Below the pieces are notes generated by a model. It ran no database searches. It was not told the origin of the DNA and saw only the letters and a program-made list of their open reading frames with translations. Positions 27,511 through 36,811 of a DNA stretch of 64,000 nucleotides are shown here, piece after piece (positions within the stretch are counted from its first letter, which is position 1; each line of letters opens with the position of its first letter). This DNA comes from Halomicrobium katesii DSM 19301 (GTDB taxonomy: Archaea; Halobacteriota; Halobacteria; Halobacteriales; Haloarculaceae): NCBI RefSeq assembly GCF_000379085.1, contig NZ_KB905378.1, positions 753,761 through 817,760 on the forward strand, in the 5' to 3' direction. The translations under genes were made by a program, and so were the position numbers.

Positions 27511-28563
27511 ATGAACCCCTACGACATCGCACGACCGCTGTTGTTTCAGTTGCCGGCAGAGACCGCCCACCGAACGGTACACCGACTGCTCGAAGTGGCC
27601 GACGAGACGCCTGTGACGGAGTTGCTCGAACGACGGTACCGGGTCGACGACGACAGACTCGCCATCGAGGCGTTCGGCCAGCGGTTCGACAGTCCGGTGG
27701 GTGTCGCGGCGGGATTCGACAAGAACGCCGAGGTCCCCGGTGCGCTCGGTGCGCTGGGCTTTGGCTTCGTCGAGGTCGGGGGCGTCACGGCCGAGCCACA
27801 GACCGGGAACCCCCGCCCGCGGATGTTCCGTCTGCGCGAAGACGAGGCGATCATCAACAGGATGGGGTTGAACAACCACGGCGCAGACGCCGTCGGCGAG
27901 CGGCTGGCGGCGACAGACGCCGCGGTGCCCGTCGGCGTCAACATCGCCAAGAGCGAGCACGTCGGCACCGACGACGCACCGGACGACTACCGCTACACCT
28001 ACGAGCGGGTGGCCGACGGCGGCGATTTCTTCGTCGTCAACGTCTCCTGTCCGAACTCACAGGGGTTCGAAGAGCTCCAGAACAGGGAGTCGATGGCGGC
28101 GATTCTCGGGGAGCTGAAAGACGCCGGCGCGGCTCCGATACTGGTCAAACTCGCGCCCGACCTTCCGGAGCCGGCGATCGAGGACGCGCTGGCGATCGTT
28201 CGCGAACTGGATCTCGACGGCGTCGTGGCGACCAACACCGCCACCGAGCGGCCCGCGTCTCTACAGAGCAGGCACCGCGTCGAGACCGGTGGCCTCTCGG
28301 GCAAGCCCATCGAGGACCGGGCGACGCGAATGGTCAGGTTCGTCGCCGAGCGCGTCGACGTACCGGTCGTCGGCGTCGGCGGCGTCTCCAGCGCGGAGGG
28401 TGCCTATCGGAAGATACGGGCCGGCGCGACGCTGGTCGAGCTGTACACGGCGCTGGTCTACGAGGGACCGACGCTGGCCCGAGAGATCAACGAGGGGCTG
28501 GTGGCGCTGCTCGAAGCGGACGGGTTCGAGACGATCGAGGACGCCGTCGGCGCTGATCTGTAG
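27511..28563 (+). CDS. pyrD: Quinone-dependent dihydroorotate dehydrogenase (class 2)
   Basis: This 350-residue protein starts at the ATG at 27511 (MNPYDIARPLLFQLPAETAHR), with the N-terminal amphipathic extension typical of membrane-associated class 2 enzymes. FMN-binding and catalytic blocks are SPVGVAAGFDKNAEVPGALG, GFVEVGGVTAEPQTGNPRPR, NRMGLNNHGAD, VNVSCPNSQG (catalytic Ser), LVKLAPDL and VGVGGVSSAEGAYRKIRAGA. It oxidises dihydroorotate to orotate in pyrimidine synthesis with quinone as acceptor. Confidence 0.94.
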   Translation: MNPYDIARPLLFQLPAETAHRTVHRLLEVADETPVTELLERRYRVDDDRLAIEAFGQRFDSPVGVAAGFDKNAEVPGALGALGFGFVEVGGVTAEPQTGNPRPRMFRLREDEAIINRMGLNNHGADAVGERLAATDAAVPVGVNIAKSEHVGTDDAPDDYRYTYERVADGGDFFVVNVSCPNSQGFEELQNRESMAAILGELKDAGAAPILVKLAPDLPEPAIEDALAIVRELDLDGVVATNTATERPASLQSRHRVETGGLSGKPIEDRATRMVRFVAERVDVPVVGVGGVSSAEGAYRKIRAGATLVELYTALVYEGPTLAREINEGLVALLEADGFETIEDAVGADL

Positions 28564-28666
28564 AGTATAGTCGGAGCGGGCAGCCAAGTTTTGCCGTCGG
28601 CTCACTCTGCTGCTCACGGCTCGTTCCTCACCGTTCGACTTCGAGGCCCGCCGAGAGCGCGCCTCG

Positions 28667-30478
28667 CTACTCCAGAGCGTCCAGACGGAACTCGAAGCCG
28701 GCCACCGGTACTTCGAGGTCGTGTTCGACGAGCACGGCCGGGTCGATCTCACCGACGACGCCAACGGCCTCGCCGTCGAGTTCGACCGCCGCGGTCCGGC
28801 CGTCGATGAACGTCGGGTGGTCGATCGGCGGCGTCGCGAGTTCTGTGTCGAAGTTGGCGGCGATGGCCTGCAGGCGCGTCTTGGCGTCCTCGTAGGAGGC
28901 GTCGTGACGCGCGACCGCGGCCGCGACCGTGCGGTGCTCGGCGACGTTGGTGTTGGTCGACTCGTCGACCTCGGCAGCGAGACCGATCTCTGCGAGGTCC
29001 TGTGGGTACGAACGGTGCGTGTTGTTTTCGAGGACGAGCATGACGGAGGGCAGCGCCCACGACCGCAACATGGTGTAGTCCTCGCTGTAGGGCTCCTGGA
29101 TCGTCACGGGATCGCCGCCGCCGACGACGTCGCTCCCGGGCGTCACCTGCAGGCGCTCGTAGTTCGCTTCCTCGCTGATCATGTAGAAGTTCAGCAGGTC
29201 CTCGAAGCCCAGACCGACCAGCACGTCTCGGGTCGCCCGTTCGAGCTTCGAGCGGTCGTGACGGCCCCCGACTGTCGACACGTCGGGGTACCGCGGCTCC
29301 AGCGTGTTGAAGCCGTAGGCTCGACCGAGGTCGTCGATCACGTCGATCGGGTGGAGCACGTCGACGCGGTAGGGCGGGATCTCGAACTCGTAGACGCCGT
29401 CGGTGTCGGTCTCGCTGGCGTCGAGACCGGCCCGGTCGGCGAGATCGCCGATCTCGCGCTTGTCGAGGTCGACGCCCAGAATCGCCTCGATGCGGTCGTG
29501 GGCCACGGTCTTGGTCTTGGTCCCGAGATCCGGGCGGAGGAACGACTGACCCGCGTACTCGCCGGGCGCGCCGTCCGCGTACTCGACGGCGACCTCCTCG
29601 ACGGTGCCGCCGCGAGCGTCGAGCGCGTAACAGACGATCGACAGCATGTGGTCGATCGTCCACTGGTCGGTGCCGGTCATCTCGATGAAGAGGTCCCGCG
29701 AGCCGGTGTCGACTTCGGTCCGCTTGCCGTTGATGACCGGCGGGAACGAGAACAGCCCGATCGAGTCGTAGATCGCCGGGACGCGATCCATCTCGGCGAC
29801 GAGATCGGCGTACTCGACGCCGATGTGGTGGGCGTCGGTCACCTCGGCGGGGGTCATCGCACGGTCGCCTTCGAGGGGGACGAACTCCTCGCTGTCGGGG
29901 TCGATGCCCGTGTAAGTGATCGTCTTCGTGGCCGAGTCGGCGTCAGCACCCTCGCCGGTCGCGTCGGCGTCCGGGCGGGCGAGATCGTCGACCGCCTCGT
30001 CCTGGGGCGGTGCAGCGGTGACGTTCGCCGCGCCGCCCTTCAGCATCGTCAGGTCGTGGACGCCGATCGCGCCCTTGGCGCGCTTGCGTCCCATCGTGGC
30101 GTGGAGCTTCTCCTGAAGCTGGATCAGCGAGTCCAGCGACGACTCGTCGAGGTCCAGCCCGCGGACGATCGCGCCGGTGACATAGGGACGTTCCGGCGGC
30201 GTGTCTTCGACCTCGATCGTCCACTCGGCGTCGTTGGTGCTCGGGACGTACACGCCGCGGTCGTCGCCGTAGTCGTAGCGCAGCGAGCGGGCGATCCCCT
30301 CGACGGAGAGTCTGTCCAGCCGGTCGGGGGCGAACTCCAGTTCGAAGTGGCCCTCGTCGGTCTCGCCCTCGTACTCCAGGCCCAGCGAGAACAGGTCGTC
30401 TCGGAGTTCGGCGTCGCTCTTGTCGCCGTGGCCGGTCAGTTCGCGCAGTTCGTCGGGGTCGATGTCGACAGTTGGCAT
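28667..30478 (-). CDS. pheT: Phenylalanyl-tRNA synthetase beta subunit
   Basis: This 603-residue protein starts at the ATG at 30478, sharing the A of the pheS stop (TGATG). It begins MPTVDIDPDELRELTGHGDK. Archaeal-type PheT features are the B1-like N-terminal region, the B3/4 editing-like domain (KRAKGAIGVHDL, TMLKGGAANV), the B5 domain (FEIPPYRVDVLHPIDVIDDLGRAYGFN) and the B6/7 catalytic-like fold (DLLNFYMISEEANYERL). It pairs with PheS to charge tRNA-Phe. Confidence 0.93.
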   Translation of the reverse strand: MPTVDIDPDELRELTGHGDKSDAELRDDLFSLGLEYEGETDEGHFELEFAPDRLDRLSVEGIARSLRYDYGDDRGVYVPSTNDAEWTIEVEDTPPERPYVTGAIVRGLDLDESSLDSLIQLQEKLHATMGRKRAKGAIGVHDLTMLKGGAANVTAAPPQDEAVDDLARPDADATGEGADADSATKTITYTGIDPDSEEFVPLEGDRAMTPAEVTDAHHIGVEYADLVAEMDRVPAIYDSIGLFSFPPVINGKRTEVDTGSRDLFIEMTGTDQWTIDHMLSIVCYALDARGGTVEEVAVEYADGAPGEYAGQSFLRPDLGTKTKTVAHDRIEAILGVDLDKREIGDLADRAGLDASETDTDGVYEFEIPPYRVDVLHPIDVIDDLGRAYGFNTLEPRYPDVSTVGGRHDRSKLERATRDVLVGLGFEDLLNFYMISEEANYERLQVTPGSDVVGGGDPVTIQEPYSEDYTMLRSWALPSVMLVLENNTHRSYPQDLAEIGLAAEVDESTNTNVAEHRTVAAAVARHDASYEDAKTRLQAIAANFDTELATPPIDHPTFIDGRTAAVELDGEAVGVVGEIDPAVLVEHDLEVPVAGFEFRLDALE

Positions 30479-31986
30479 CAGTAGAGCACCTCCTCGGATC
30501 GCAGGAAGTCGAGATCGACGAGCGTCCCGTGGACGTCTCGGATGTCCTCGGCACCGGTCACGAGCATCAGCAGCCGTTCCAGGGCCAGCCCCCAGGCCAT
30601 CACGTCACAGTCGACGCCGAGCGGTTCGAGCATCTCCGGGCGGAAGATGCCGGAGTTGCCGATCTCGATCAGTTCGCCGGTCTCGGGGTGGCGACCGAAC
30701 AGCTCGAAGCTCGGTTCGGTGTAGGGGTTGTAGTGGGGCTTGAACTGGATGTCGCTGATCCCGAACTGCTCGTAGAACTCGGTGAACGTCCCCATCAGGT
30801 CCCGGACCGACAGCTCCTCGGCCATCACCCACCCCTCGATCTGGAAGAACTCCAGCAGGTGGGTCGCGTCCAGCGTGTCGTTGCGGTAGACCTTCTCGAT
30901 GGAGAAGAACCGCTGGGGCGGCTCCAGCTCGCCGAGCGCTTCGCCAGAGAGGTGACGTGCAGTCAGAGACGTGGTGTGACCCCGCAGGGCCAGGGCCTTG
31001 GCGAAGTCCAGATCCCACGGCGAGTGGTACCCCTCGCCGTCGGGACCGACGCCCTCGCGGTGGGCCGACTCGACGCGCTCGACGAGGGCCGCCGGCAGCT
31101 CGTCGATCTGTGCCGGCTGCTCCAGCGCGAAGCGGTCCCAGTGGTTGCGCGCGGGGTGGTCCTGTGGCATGAACAGGCAGTCGTTGATCCAGAAGTCCGC
31201 GTCGACCGTCGGGCCCTGCATCTCCTGAAAGCCCATGCCGACGAGCGTGTCTGTGACGTTCTCGGCCTGCCGGCGGAGGACGTGGGTCTTGCCGGTCCGG
31301 ACCTCGTCGGCGTCGGCCTCGACGTTGTACTCGGCGAACTCCACGTCACGCCACTCCCCGGAAGTCAGCAGCTCCGGGGTGACCTGTCCGACCGTTTCCG
31401 CGACTTCGACGCCGGCCATCAGCGTCGTCACGCCGTCGTCGGTGAGCCGCGCGGAGCGGACCGTGGTCTCGGAGATCTCGACCAGTCCGCGGCGGTCGAG
31501 CTGTGCGAGCACGTCCTCGTCGGCGACCGACTCGCCGTCCGCCAGCGCGGCCAGCGCCGCGGCCTCCGGATCGCTGTCGGGATCGGCCTCGGGGTCGGCC
31601 GACACGGCACCGCTGTCGATCTGGCCGTACCCCTTGCGCGCGAAGTTCGACAGCGCGATGTCGACGGCCGCGCCGTCGAGGCCGGCCGCGCCGATGACCG
31701 GTCCCATCTCCGCGGGCTCGTCGTCCGCACCGGCGTCGATCGCACCGCGGTAGAAGCGGACTTCCGGGAGCCCCTCGTCGAGGTACGCACGGCCTTCGTC
31801 GGTCAGTGTGGCGGACTCGACGGTCTCCTCGGTGAGTGCGAGCAGTCCCTCGTCTTCGAGTGCGAAGGCGGCACCGGTCGCCGTCTCCGGTTTCAGGCCG
31901 GCCTCGTCGGCCAGCGCGTCGATACGTCTGGCGTCGTCTGCGTCGGCGGCCTCCAGCAGGGCCACCTGCGCGTGTGGTAGTCGCAT
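30478..31986 (-). CDS. pheS: Phenylalanyl-tRNA synthetase alpha subunit
   Basis: This 502-residue protein starts at the ATG at 31986 (MRLPHAQVALLEAADADDA). The N-terminal winged-helix repeats bind tRNA. The class II core shows MGFQEMQGPTVDADFWINDCLF (motif 1), HTTSLTARHL, RFFSIEKVYRND (motif 2), DLMGTFTEFYEQFG, FKPHYNPYTEPSFELFG and GIFRPEMLEPLG with MAWGLALERLLML (motif 3). It is upstream of pheT in one operon with overlapping codons. Confidence 0.95.
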   Translation of the reverse strand: MRLPHAQVALLEAADADDARRIDALADEAGLKPETATGAAFALEDEGLLALTEETVESATLTDEGRAYLDEGLPEVRFYRGAIDAGADDEPAEMGPVIGAAGLDGAAVDIALSNFARKGYGQIDSGAVSADPEADPDSDPEAAALAALADGESVADEDVLAQLDRRGLVEISETTVRSARLTDDGVTTLMAGVEVAETVGQVTPELLTSGEWRDVEFAEYNVEADADEVRTGKTHVLRRQAENVTDTLVGMGFQEMQGPTVDADFWINDCLFMPQDHPARNHWDRFALEQPAQIDELPAALVERVESAHREGVGPDGEGYHSPWDLDFAKALALRGHTTSLTARHLSGEALGELEPPQRFFSIEKVYRNDTLDATHLLEFFQIEGWVMAEELSVRDLMGTFTEFYEQFGISDIQFKPHYNPYTEPSFELFGRHPETGELIEIGNSGIFRPEMLEPLGVDCDVMAWGLALERLLMLVTGAEDIRDVHGTLVDLDFLRSEEVLY

Positions 31987-32221
31987 GTTCGTTGTCGGAT
32001 ACACGGCGGGTTCGTCAGTTAACGGTTCTCACTTGCCGCGAACGGTTTCGTCGAGGCTCGCCGCTCGATGTGCCCCGAATCCGCCGCTCAAGGCGGCAAA
32101 GAGAAAGCCGAGTCCCGAACGCGTCACTGGCTGGTGATCGGAACGTCGGAACCGAGATCCGGGCAGCGTATGCGGGGTGTTACCGTGGCTGGCGAAAAGC
32201 GTTGTGGAGCGTGACGGGCGG

Positions 32222-33844
32222 TCAGCGCTTGCGATCGCTGTCGAGGTCGATGTCGAGCTCGTCGAGTTTCGCTTCCCACTCGGCGCGTTTCTCCTGGTGG
32301 TCTTCGAGGAACGACTCCATCAGTTCGGCGGCCTGCTCTTTGCAGCCCCCACAGAGCCGTTCGCCCCCGACACACTCGTCGTAGACCTCCTTGGCGAACT
32401 CGTCGTCGTCACCGGCGAGCAGGTAGGCGTACAGCTCGTAGACCGGACATTCGTCGGCCTTGCCGCCCTTCTCGCGCTGTTCCTCGGCGGTCGATCGGCC
32501 GCCGGTCGTCGCCGACTTCACCTTGTCGTAGCCGTCTTCGGGGTCGTCCAGCAGCGAGATGTGTGAGGCGGGAATCGAGGAGGACATCTTGCCGCCGGTC
32601 AGCCCCGTCATGAAGCGGTGGTAGATCGAGGACGGTGCGCGAAAGCCGTAGCCGCCGTGGTCGATCGCGATCTCGCGGGCCAGTTCCGTGGCGGCCTCGC
32701 GGTCCATGTCGAAGGCGTCGACGTGCTCGTCGTAGACGCGCTTCTCGCCCTCGACCGCCTCGATCAGCGCCTCGAAGGCCTCGTCGGTGGCGTTGCGATC
32801 GAGGAAGCGAGTCCGGGGGCGGAGCGGTTCCTTGCCCGCTGCCCGGAGCTTCTCGACGGTGCGCTGGCGCACGTCGTCGGGCGCGATCTCGGCCTCGATC
32901 CAGTCGGCGGCCGCTTCACAGCGGACGCGCTCGTCGGCCGAACGGTCGGCCTGCAGGGCCTCGTGGGCGGCACCGAGCAGCTCCCGCTCGGCGTCGTCGA
33001 CCTCGAAGCTCGCGTACGCGCGAGTGACGCCGAAATAGCCCATCCGGGCCGCGAGGTCGCGGGCGAGTCGCATGTGTGGGTCCTGGTCGGGACCGACCGG
33101 GATCACCGTCGGCTTCGGCCCGTCGAGTTGCGGGTAGAGGATGTCGGCCATCTGGGTGACGACCGACTGCATGTGACTCACGTCGGTCTCGCCGTCGAAG
33201 TCGTAGATCGCCTGGAGCTCCGAGAAGTTCGCCTCGGCACCGAGTTCGAAGGCGAGATCCTGTACGTCGCGGTTCTCGGACTGGCGGTACAGCTCTCCGT
33301 CCTCGGGATCGAAGCCCAGCGCCAGCAGCGAGAGAACGTAGTTCGTCGCGTGCTCGTCGATCTCCGCCCAGGTCAGGCCGCGGGCGCTGTGGGCCTCCAG
33401 GTCGGCGATCAGGCCGTAGGCGTCGCCGCCCCGCTCCTGGTGCCAGATGATCTCGTCGAAGACGAGTTTGTGACCGATGTGAGGGTCGCCCGTCGGCATG
33501 AACCCCGACAGCGCGGCGAACGGTTCGCCCTCGCGCATCGCGCGAGCCACGGGGCGGTAGTCGCGGTGACCGAAGATGACGCCCCGTCGCATCAGGTAGT
33601 GGGGCTCCGGGACCTCGGGCAGGACCTCGTCGAAGGACTCGATGCCGAACTGGTCGAACAGCTTCCGGTAGTCCGAGACCGTCGAGGAGCCCCACGGATC
33701 GAGAGCGACAGCGTCGGGGCCGTCCGCCTCCGTTCCACCGTCCGTTCGGACGGGGGTCCCCGAGCGCTCGCGCCAGTCCGAACCCGACGCGGCGCTGTGG
33801 TCGTCGGGCGATCCCTCGTCGCGGGTGCGATCTGGGTCACTCAT
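32222..33844 (-). CDS. trpS: Tryptophanyl-tRNA synthetase
   Basis: This 540-residue protein starts at the ATG at 33844. The first 45 residues are an acidic, low-complexity extension. The class I HIGH motif is GFMPTGDPHIGHKLV, and KMSSS appears in TGLTGGKMSSSIPASHISL. The C-terminus has the archaeal-type Cys cluster DECVGGERLCGGCKEQA. The substrate tRNA-Trp carries an intron in haloarchaea, and its splicing enzyme EndA is the next gene upstream on the same strand, about 80 bp away; this pairing is common in the group. Confidence 0.95.
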   Translation of the reverse strand: MSDPDRTRDEGSPDDHSAASGSDWRERSGTPVRTDGGTEADGPDAVALDPWGSSTVSDYRKLFDQFGIESFDEVLPEVPEPHYLMRRGVIFGHRDYRPVARAMREGEPFAALSGFMPTGDPHIGHKLVFDEIIWHQERGGDAYGLIADLEAHSARGLTWAEIDEHATNYVLSLLALGFDPEDGELYRQSENRDVQDLAFELGAEANFSELQAIYDFDGETDVSHMQSVVTQMADILYPQLDGPKPTVIPVGPDQDPHMRLARDLAARMGYFGVTRAYASFEVDDAERELLGAAHEALQADRSADERVRCEAAADWIEAEIAPDDVRQRTVEKLRAAGKEPLRPRTRFLDRNATDEAFEALIEAVEGEKRVYDEHVDAFDMDREAATELAREIAIDHGGYGFRAPSSIYHRFMTGLTGGKMSSSIPASHISLLDDPEDGYDKVKSATTGGRSTAEEQREKGGKADECPVYELYAYLLAGDDDEFAKEVYDECVGGERLCGGCKEQAAELMESFLEDHQEKRAEWEAKLDELDIDLDSDRKR

Positions 33845-33923
33845 GGTGGAACTGACTGGCGCGAGCCAATCTATTCATGCGTAGGCAGTCGTCGGCGCAA
33901 AAAGGGTTCGTTTCGGGCCGCAG

Positions 33924-34934
33924 TCAGGGCGTCAGCCGCTCGACGGCCAGCCAGTCGATCCCCTCGCCGCCGACGAACGCGTAGGCCATCGTCTTGCGCA
34001 CGCCGTGGGCCAGGCGCACGTCCAGTGCGAGGTCTCGGGGCTCGAAGACGTGGCCGGCGTCGAACGCCCGCACGAGCAGTTCGGAGTGGCCCAGGTCCGC
34101 GACGCTCTCGACGGCGGCGTAGGTCCGGAAGTCAGCGCCGAACTTGAAGCCGGTTTTAAGGGCGATCCCCTGCTCTCGAAGCCGTTCGTACACCGCGAGC
34201 CGGCGGTCGAACCGATCGCCCTCGACGGCGCGACCGCGTTCGATCACCGCGTCGGCATCGCCCTCGACGTGGAGGGTGCCCGCCCCGGCGAGGTACGCGG
34301 CCTCGACCAGCGAGAGCTGGATCGCCTGCGCGTCCTGCTCGTCGAGCGGTTGCCCGTAGAAGGCCGCTTCGTACAGCTCTTCGGGCGGGTCCCAGCAGAC
34401 GACCCGGTCTGCGAGCAGGTCGCCGTCGGTGTCGGGGACGGACGATCGGCTCGTTCCGGTCACGTCCGGACGGTGGGTCTCGAAGTAGCTGATCTCGCTC
34501 TCCTCGTCGACGACGGCCAGCGCACACGCCCCCAGATCGGCTGCCGGGACCGTCTCGCGCTCGCTGACGACCCGGATCCGGTGGGCGACCGCGTCGTCCC
34601 ATGGCCCCTTGCCCCGCGGATAGACGACGAAGTCACAGCCGTCGGGGTCCGTGACGCGCTCCGAGCGGGCCGGCGAGCAGTAGAACCCCCGGTCGCGCAG
34701 GTCCTTGTAGACGAAGAAGTCGACCTCCGACAGCAACGCGGAGTTCAGTAGCTCCCGAAGTCCCATCCCGTCGACACCGTCGAGGTCACCGCGATACAGC
34801 AGGTGTGCCGCCTCGACGGGTGCCAGTTCGAGCTTCCCGGCGTCGACCGGCCGACCGTACCCGCTGGAGTCGTAGAACTGCTCGCGGGCCCGCTTGCCGG
34901 CCCGGACGACCCCATCGGAGAGCGTCGCGTCCAT
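33924..34934 (-). CDS. endA: tRNA-splicing endonuclease, two-repeat type
   Basis: This 336-residue protein starts at the ATG at 34934. Two tandem endonuclease repeats are seen: an N-terminal repeat without the triad (ALLSEVDFFVYKDLRDRGFY) and a catalytic C-terminal repeat with Tyr in GADFRTYAAV, His in GHSELLVRAF and Lys in HGVRKTMAYAFV. About 330 residues is the haloarchaeal length, forming an alpha2 homodimer. It cuts bulge-helix-bulge motifs in intron-containing tRNAs and in the rRNA processing stems visible at 21087-24116 and 24383-26009. Confidence 0.94.
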   Translation of the reverse strand: MDATLSDGVVRAGKRAREQFYDSSGYGRPVDAGKLELAPVEAAHLLYRGDLDGVDGMGLRELLNSALLSEVDFFVYKDLRDRGFYCSPARSERVTDPDGCDFVVYPRGKGPWDDAVAHRIRVVSERETVPAADLGACALAVVDEESEISYFETHRPDVTGTSRSSVPDTDGDLLADRVVCWDPPEELYEAAFYGQPLDEQDAQAIQLSLVEAAYLAGAGTLHVEGDADAVIERGRAVEGDRFDRRLAVYERLREQGIALKTGFKFGADFRTYAAVESVADLGHSELLVRAFDAGHVFEPRDLALDVRLAHGVRKTMAYAFVGGEGIDWLAVERLTP

Positions 34935-34991
34935 ACTCCTGCCTGCGCGTGGGCGAGTAAAGCCCCTGCGGGTCGTATCGGAGACGGAGCG

Positions 34992-35759
34992 TCAGGGCCC
35001 GGAGTACGTCGCCGCCTCGCTCACCTGCGCCTGCGAGCACGTCGCGTCGAGACAGCGACGGCCCCCGGCGGTCTCGAACAGCGGGAGCCCGCAGGCACAG
35101 GTGTCGACGACCACACCGGTGGGGATGGCGAAAGCGGCCTCGCAGTCGGGGTGGTGCTCGCAGCCGGCGAACAGCCCGCCCTTCCGGACGATGCGGAGGT
35201 CGCCGTCACACTCCGGACACGCCCACTCGCGGTCGAAGGCGTCGGTGACGCGGTCGTCCAGCGATTCACACTCTCGGTCCAGACACAGTTCGAACGCTCG
35301 GCCCCGTTCGGTGCGGATGGTGGGGAGGCGACAGTCCCGGCAGCGGCCGCCGGTGATCGTCGCGTCCGCGGGGAGGCCGTAGCGCTCCGCACAGTCCGAG
35401 CACCGGACCGCGCCGTTCGACCGGACCAGCGTGCCCGCACACCCCGGGCAGTCGCCGACGGGGATGCCGGCCTCCGAGACCGGGTAGCTGGCGCTGCCGT
35501 GCTCGTCGTGGGTGACGACGCGCAGGAGGTCGTCGCCGTCGCGGGCGACCACGGTCCCGCCATCGATGGTGACGCTGTCGGGCCGCGTGAGCCACGCGAC
35601 CGGCTGGTAGCCGTCGGCGTCGTGGACGAGAACGGTGTTGTCGGGTTTGACCACCACGAGGACCTCGCCGCGTTGCTCGCGGGTCCGCTGGGTCTGTGCG
35701 CCGGTCGTCTCGAACAGCGTGGTACAGTCGCCGGCCAGCACGCGAGTGTCGTCGTGCAT
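34992..35759 (-). CDS. NucS-N-terminal-like domain with topoisomerase-type zinc ribbons
   Basis: This 255-residue protein starts at the ATG at 35759 (MHDDTRVLAGDCTTLFETTG). The N-terminal RGEVLVVVKPDNTVLVHDADGYQPVAWLTRPD resembles the NucS/EndoMS N-terminal DNA-binding domain. The nuclease domain of NucS is absent. Instead three or four Cys clusters follow (CPGCAGTL.., CSDCAE, CRDC.., CPECDG..CEHHPDC, CACG..C) of the kind found at the C-terminus of topoisomerase I. It is probably a DNA-binding accessory protein. Function unproven. Confidence 0.8.
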   Translation of the reverse strand: MHDDTRVLAGDCTTLFETTGAQTQRTREQRGEVLVVVKPDNTVLVHDADGYQPVAWLTRPDSVTIDGGTVVARDGDDLLRVVTHDEHGSASYPVSEAGIPVGDCPGCAGTLVRSNGAVRCSDCAERYGLPADATITGGRCRDCRLPTIRTERGRAFELCLDRECESLDDRVTDAFDREWACPECDGDLRIVRKGGLFAGCEHHPDCEAAFAIPTGVVVDTCACGLPLFETAGGRRCLDATCSQAQVSEAATYSGP

Positions 35760-35860
35760 GGGCGGGGCTGGTCGCGTCTCGGTACTTGAACGCTCGGACG
35801 GGCAGCAGGGACCACGAGGGGAGGAAAGCGGGACCGCGGGGAGTCGGGCGGCCGGCGGGA

Positions 35861-36100
35861 TCAGTCGTCCTGGCCGTGTCCCCGGCCGAGACGGAGAGCG
35901 GCGACGTGGAGCGCGAGCGCCGCCGCGAGGAGGAACAGCTCCTGTCCGCCGAGTCCACCGAACATGAGGGCGGGGTAGACCAGCGGGAGCGCCACAGCGG
36001 TCCAGAACGCCGTCGCTTCGACGGGACGGAAGGCGAGCGTTCGGATGGACTGTGCGTCGAGGGCGACCGTGTCGGAGTCGAAGGGCGGTGCGATGGACAT
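35861..36100 (-). CDS. Small two-TM membrane protein (paralogue of 36283 gene)
   Basis: This 79-residue protein is taken from the ATG at 36100 (MSIAPPFDSDTVALDAQSIR). An ATG at 36142 is possible but would overlap a TTATATG box at about 36140-36146. After the charged start, TM segments lie at about 32-48 and 52-70, ending AALRLGRGHGQDD. It is similar in layout and C-terminus to the protein at 36283-36537. No known function. Confidence 0.6.
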   Translation of the reverse strand: MSIAPPFDSDTVALDAQSIRTLAFRPVEATAFWTAVALPLVYPALMFGGLGGQELFLLAAALALHVAALRLGRGHGQDD

Positions 36101-36282
36101 TGGAGCGTTCTCCTCGCTCGTCGCTATGTCCGACACCGGCATATAACGGGCCGACGGTTGGGTAGAGTTTAGCTCGTTTCAGCGGAGGTAGTCGGTATTT
36201 TACACCGCCGCGGCGGTGTTTCACGCGTTTCGAGACCGATCGAGAGCGACGGAGAAAATTTATCGGCGCTGTTAACACTGTA

Positions 36283-36537
36283 TCAGCCGTTCGGATCGTA
36301 GCCACTGCCGGCGAGGACCGCGAGCACGTGCGCGACGAGCAGCGCCGACACGGCGAGAGTGGCCCAGTGACCGTCGACGAACAGGAGCGGAACGTAGACC
36401 ACTGGCAGGACGACGGCCAGCCAGAACGCCAGTCGGCGAGCGATCAGGACGGAGCTACGCAGGACCGTCCGCACCCGACAGACGAGCGCGGGTGCGCGGT
36501 CGACCCCACGCCGCTCGGTGGTTTCGGGTTCCGACAT
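36283..36537 (-). CDS. Small two-TM membrane protein (paralogue of 35861 gene)
   Basis: This 84-residue protein starts at the ATG at 36537 (MSEPETTERRGVDRAPALVC). A charged N-terminus is followed by RRLAFWLAVVLPVVYVPLLF and a second TM, ending HVLAVLAGSGYDPNG. The order R-x-x-F-W-x-A-V-x-L-P-x-V-Y and the HV(A/L)A(L/V) end repeat in the neighbour at 35861, so the two are probably tandem duplicates. Confidence 0.6.
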   Translation of the reverse strand: MSEPETTERRGVDRAPALVCRVRTVLRSSVLIARRLAFWLAVVLPVVYVPLLFVDGHWATLAVSALLVAHVLAVLAGSGYDPNG

Positions 36538-36811
36538 CGTGGACGAGTACATATTGCCTGTCCAATCATTTAACAGTGAGGTGTGATAGCAATAGGCGTG
36601 CAAAAGTGATCGACGCCGTCGAGAGTCGGAAAGTAAATTGCAGTGGCCGAACCAGTGTCGGGCCACCAGACGACCGATACTGCCGGCGATGAGTTCGGGA
36701 GGAGAGTCGCCGCCCCGAGGCAGCGAGGCCGTTCACGCCGGCAGCCGGTAGTGGAACGGACACGCAGGCGCGAACGCTACGCATTTGTCACTGCGAGAGA
36801 ACCGGACGAGC

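Noticed and set aside
36280-36286. Another GTATCAG stop-codon overlap at the 36283 gene
   Set aside because: The arms required for an ATAC palindrome (YTGTA position and complementary left end) are absent upstream, so this is probably coincidence.
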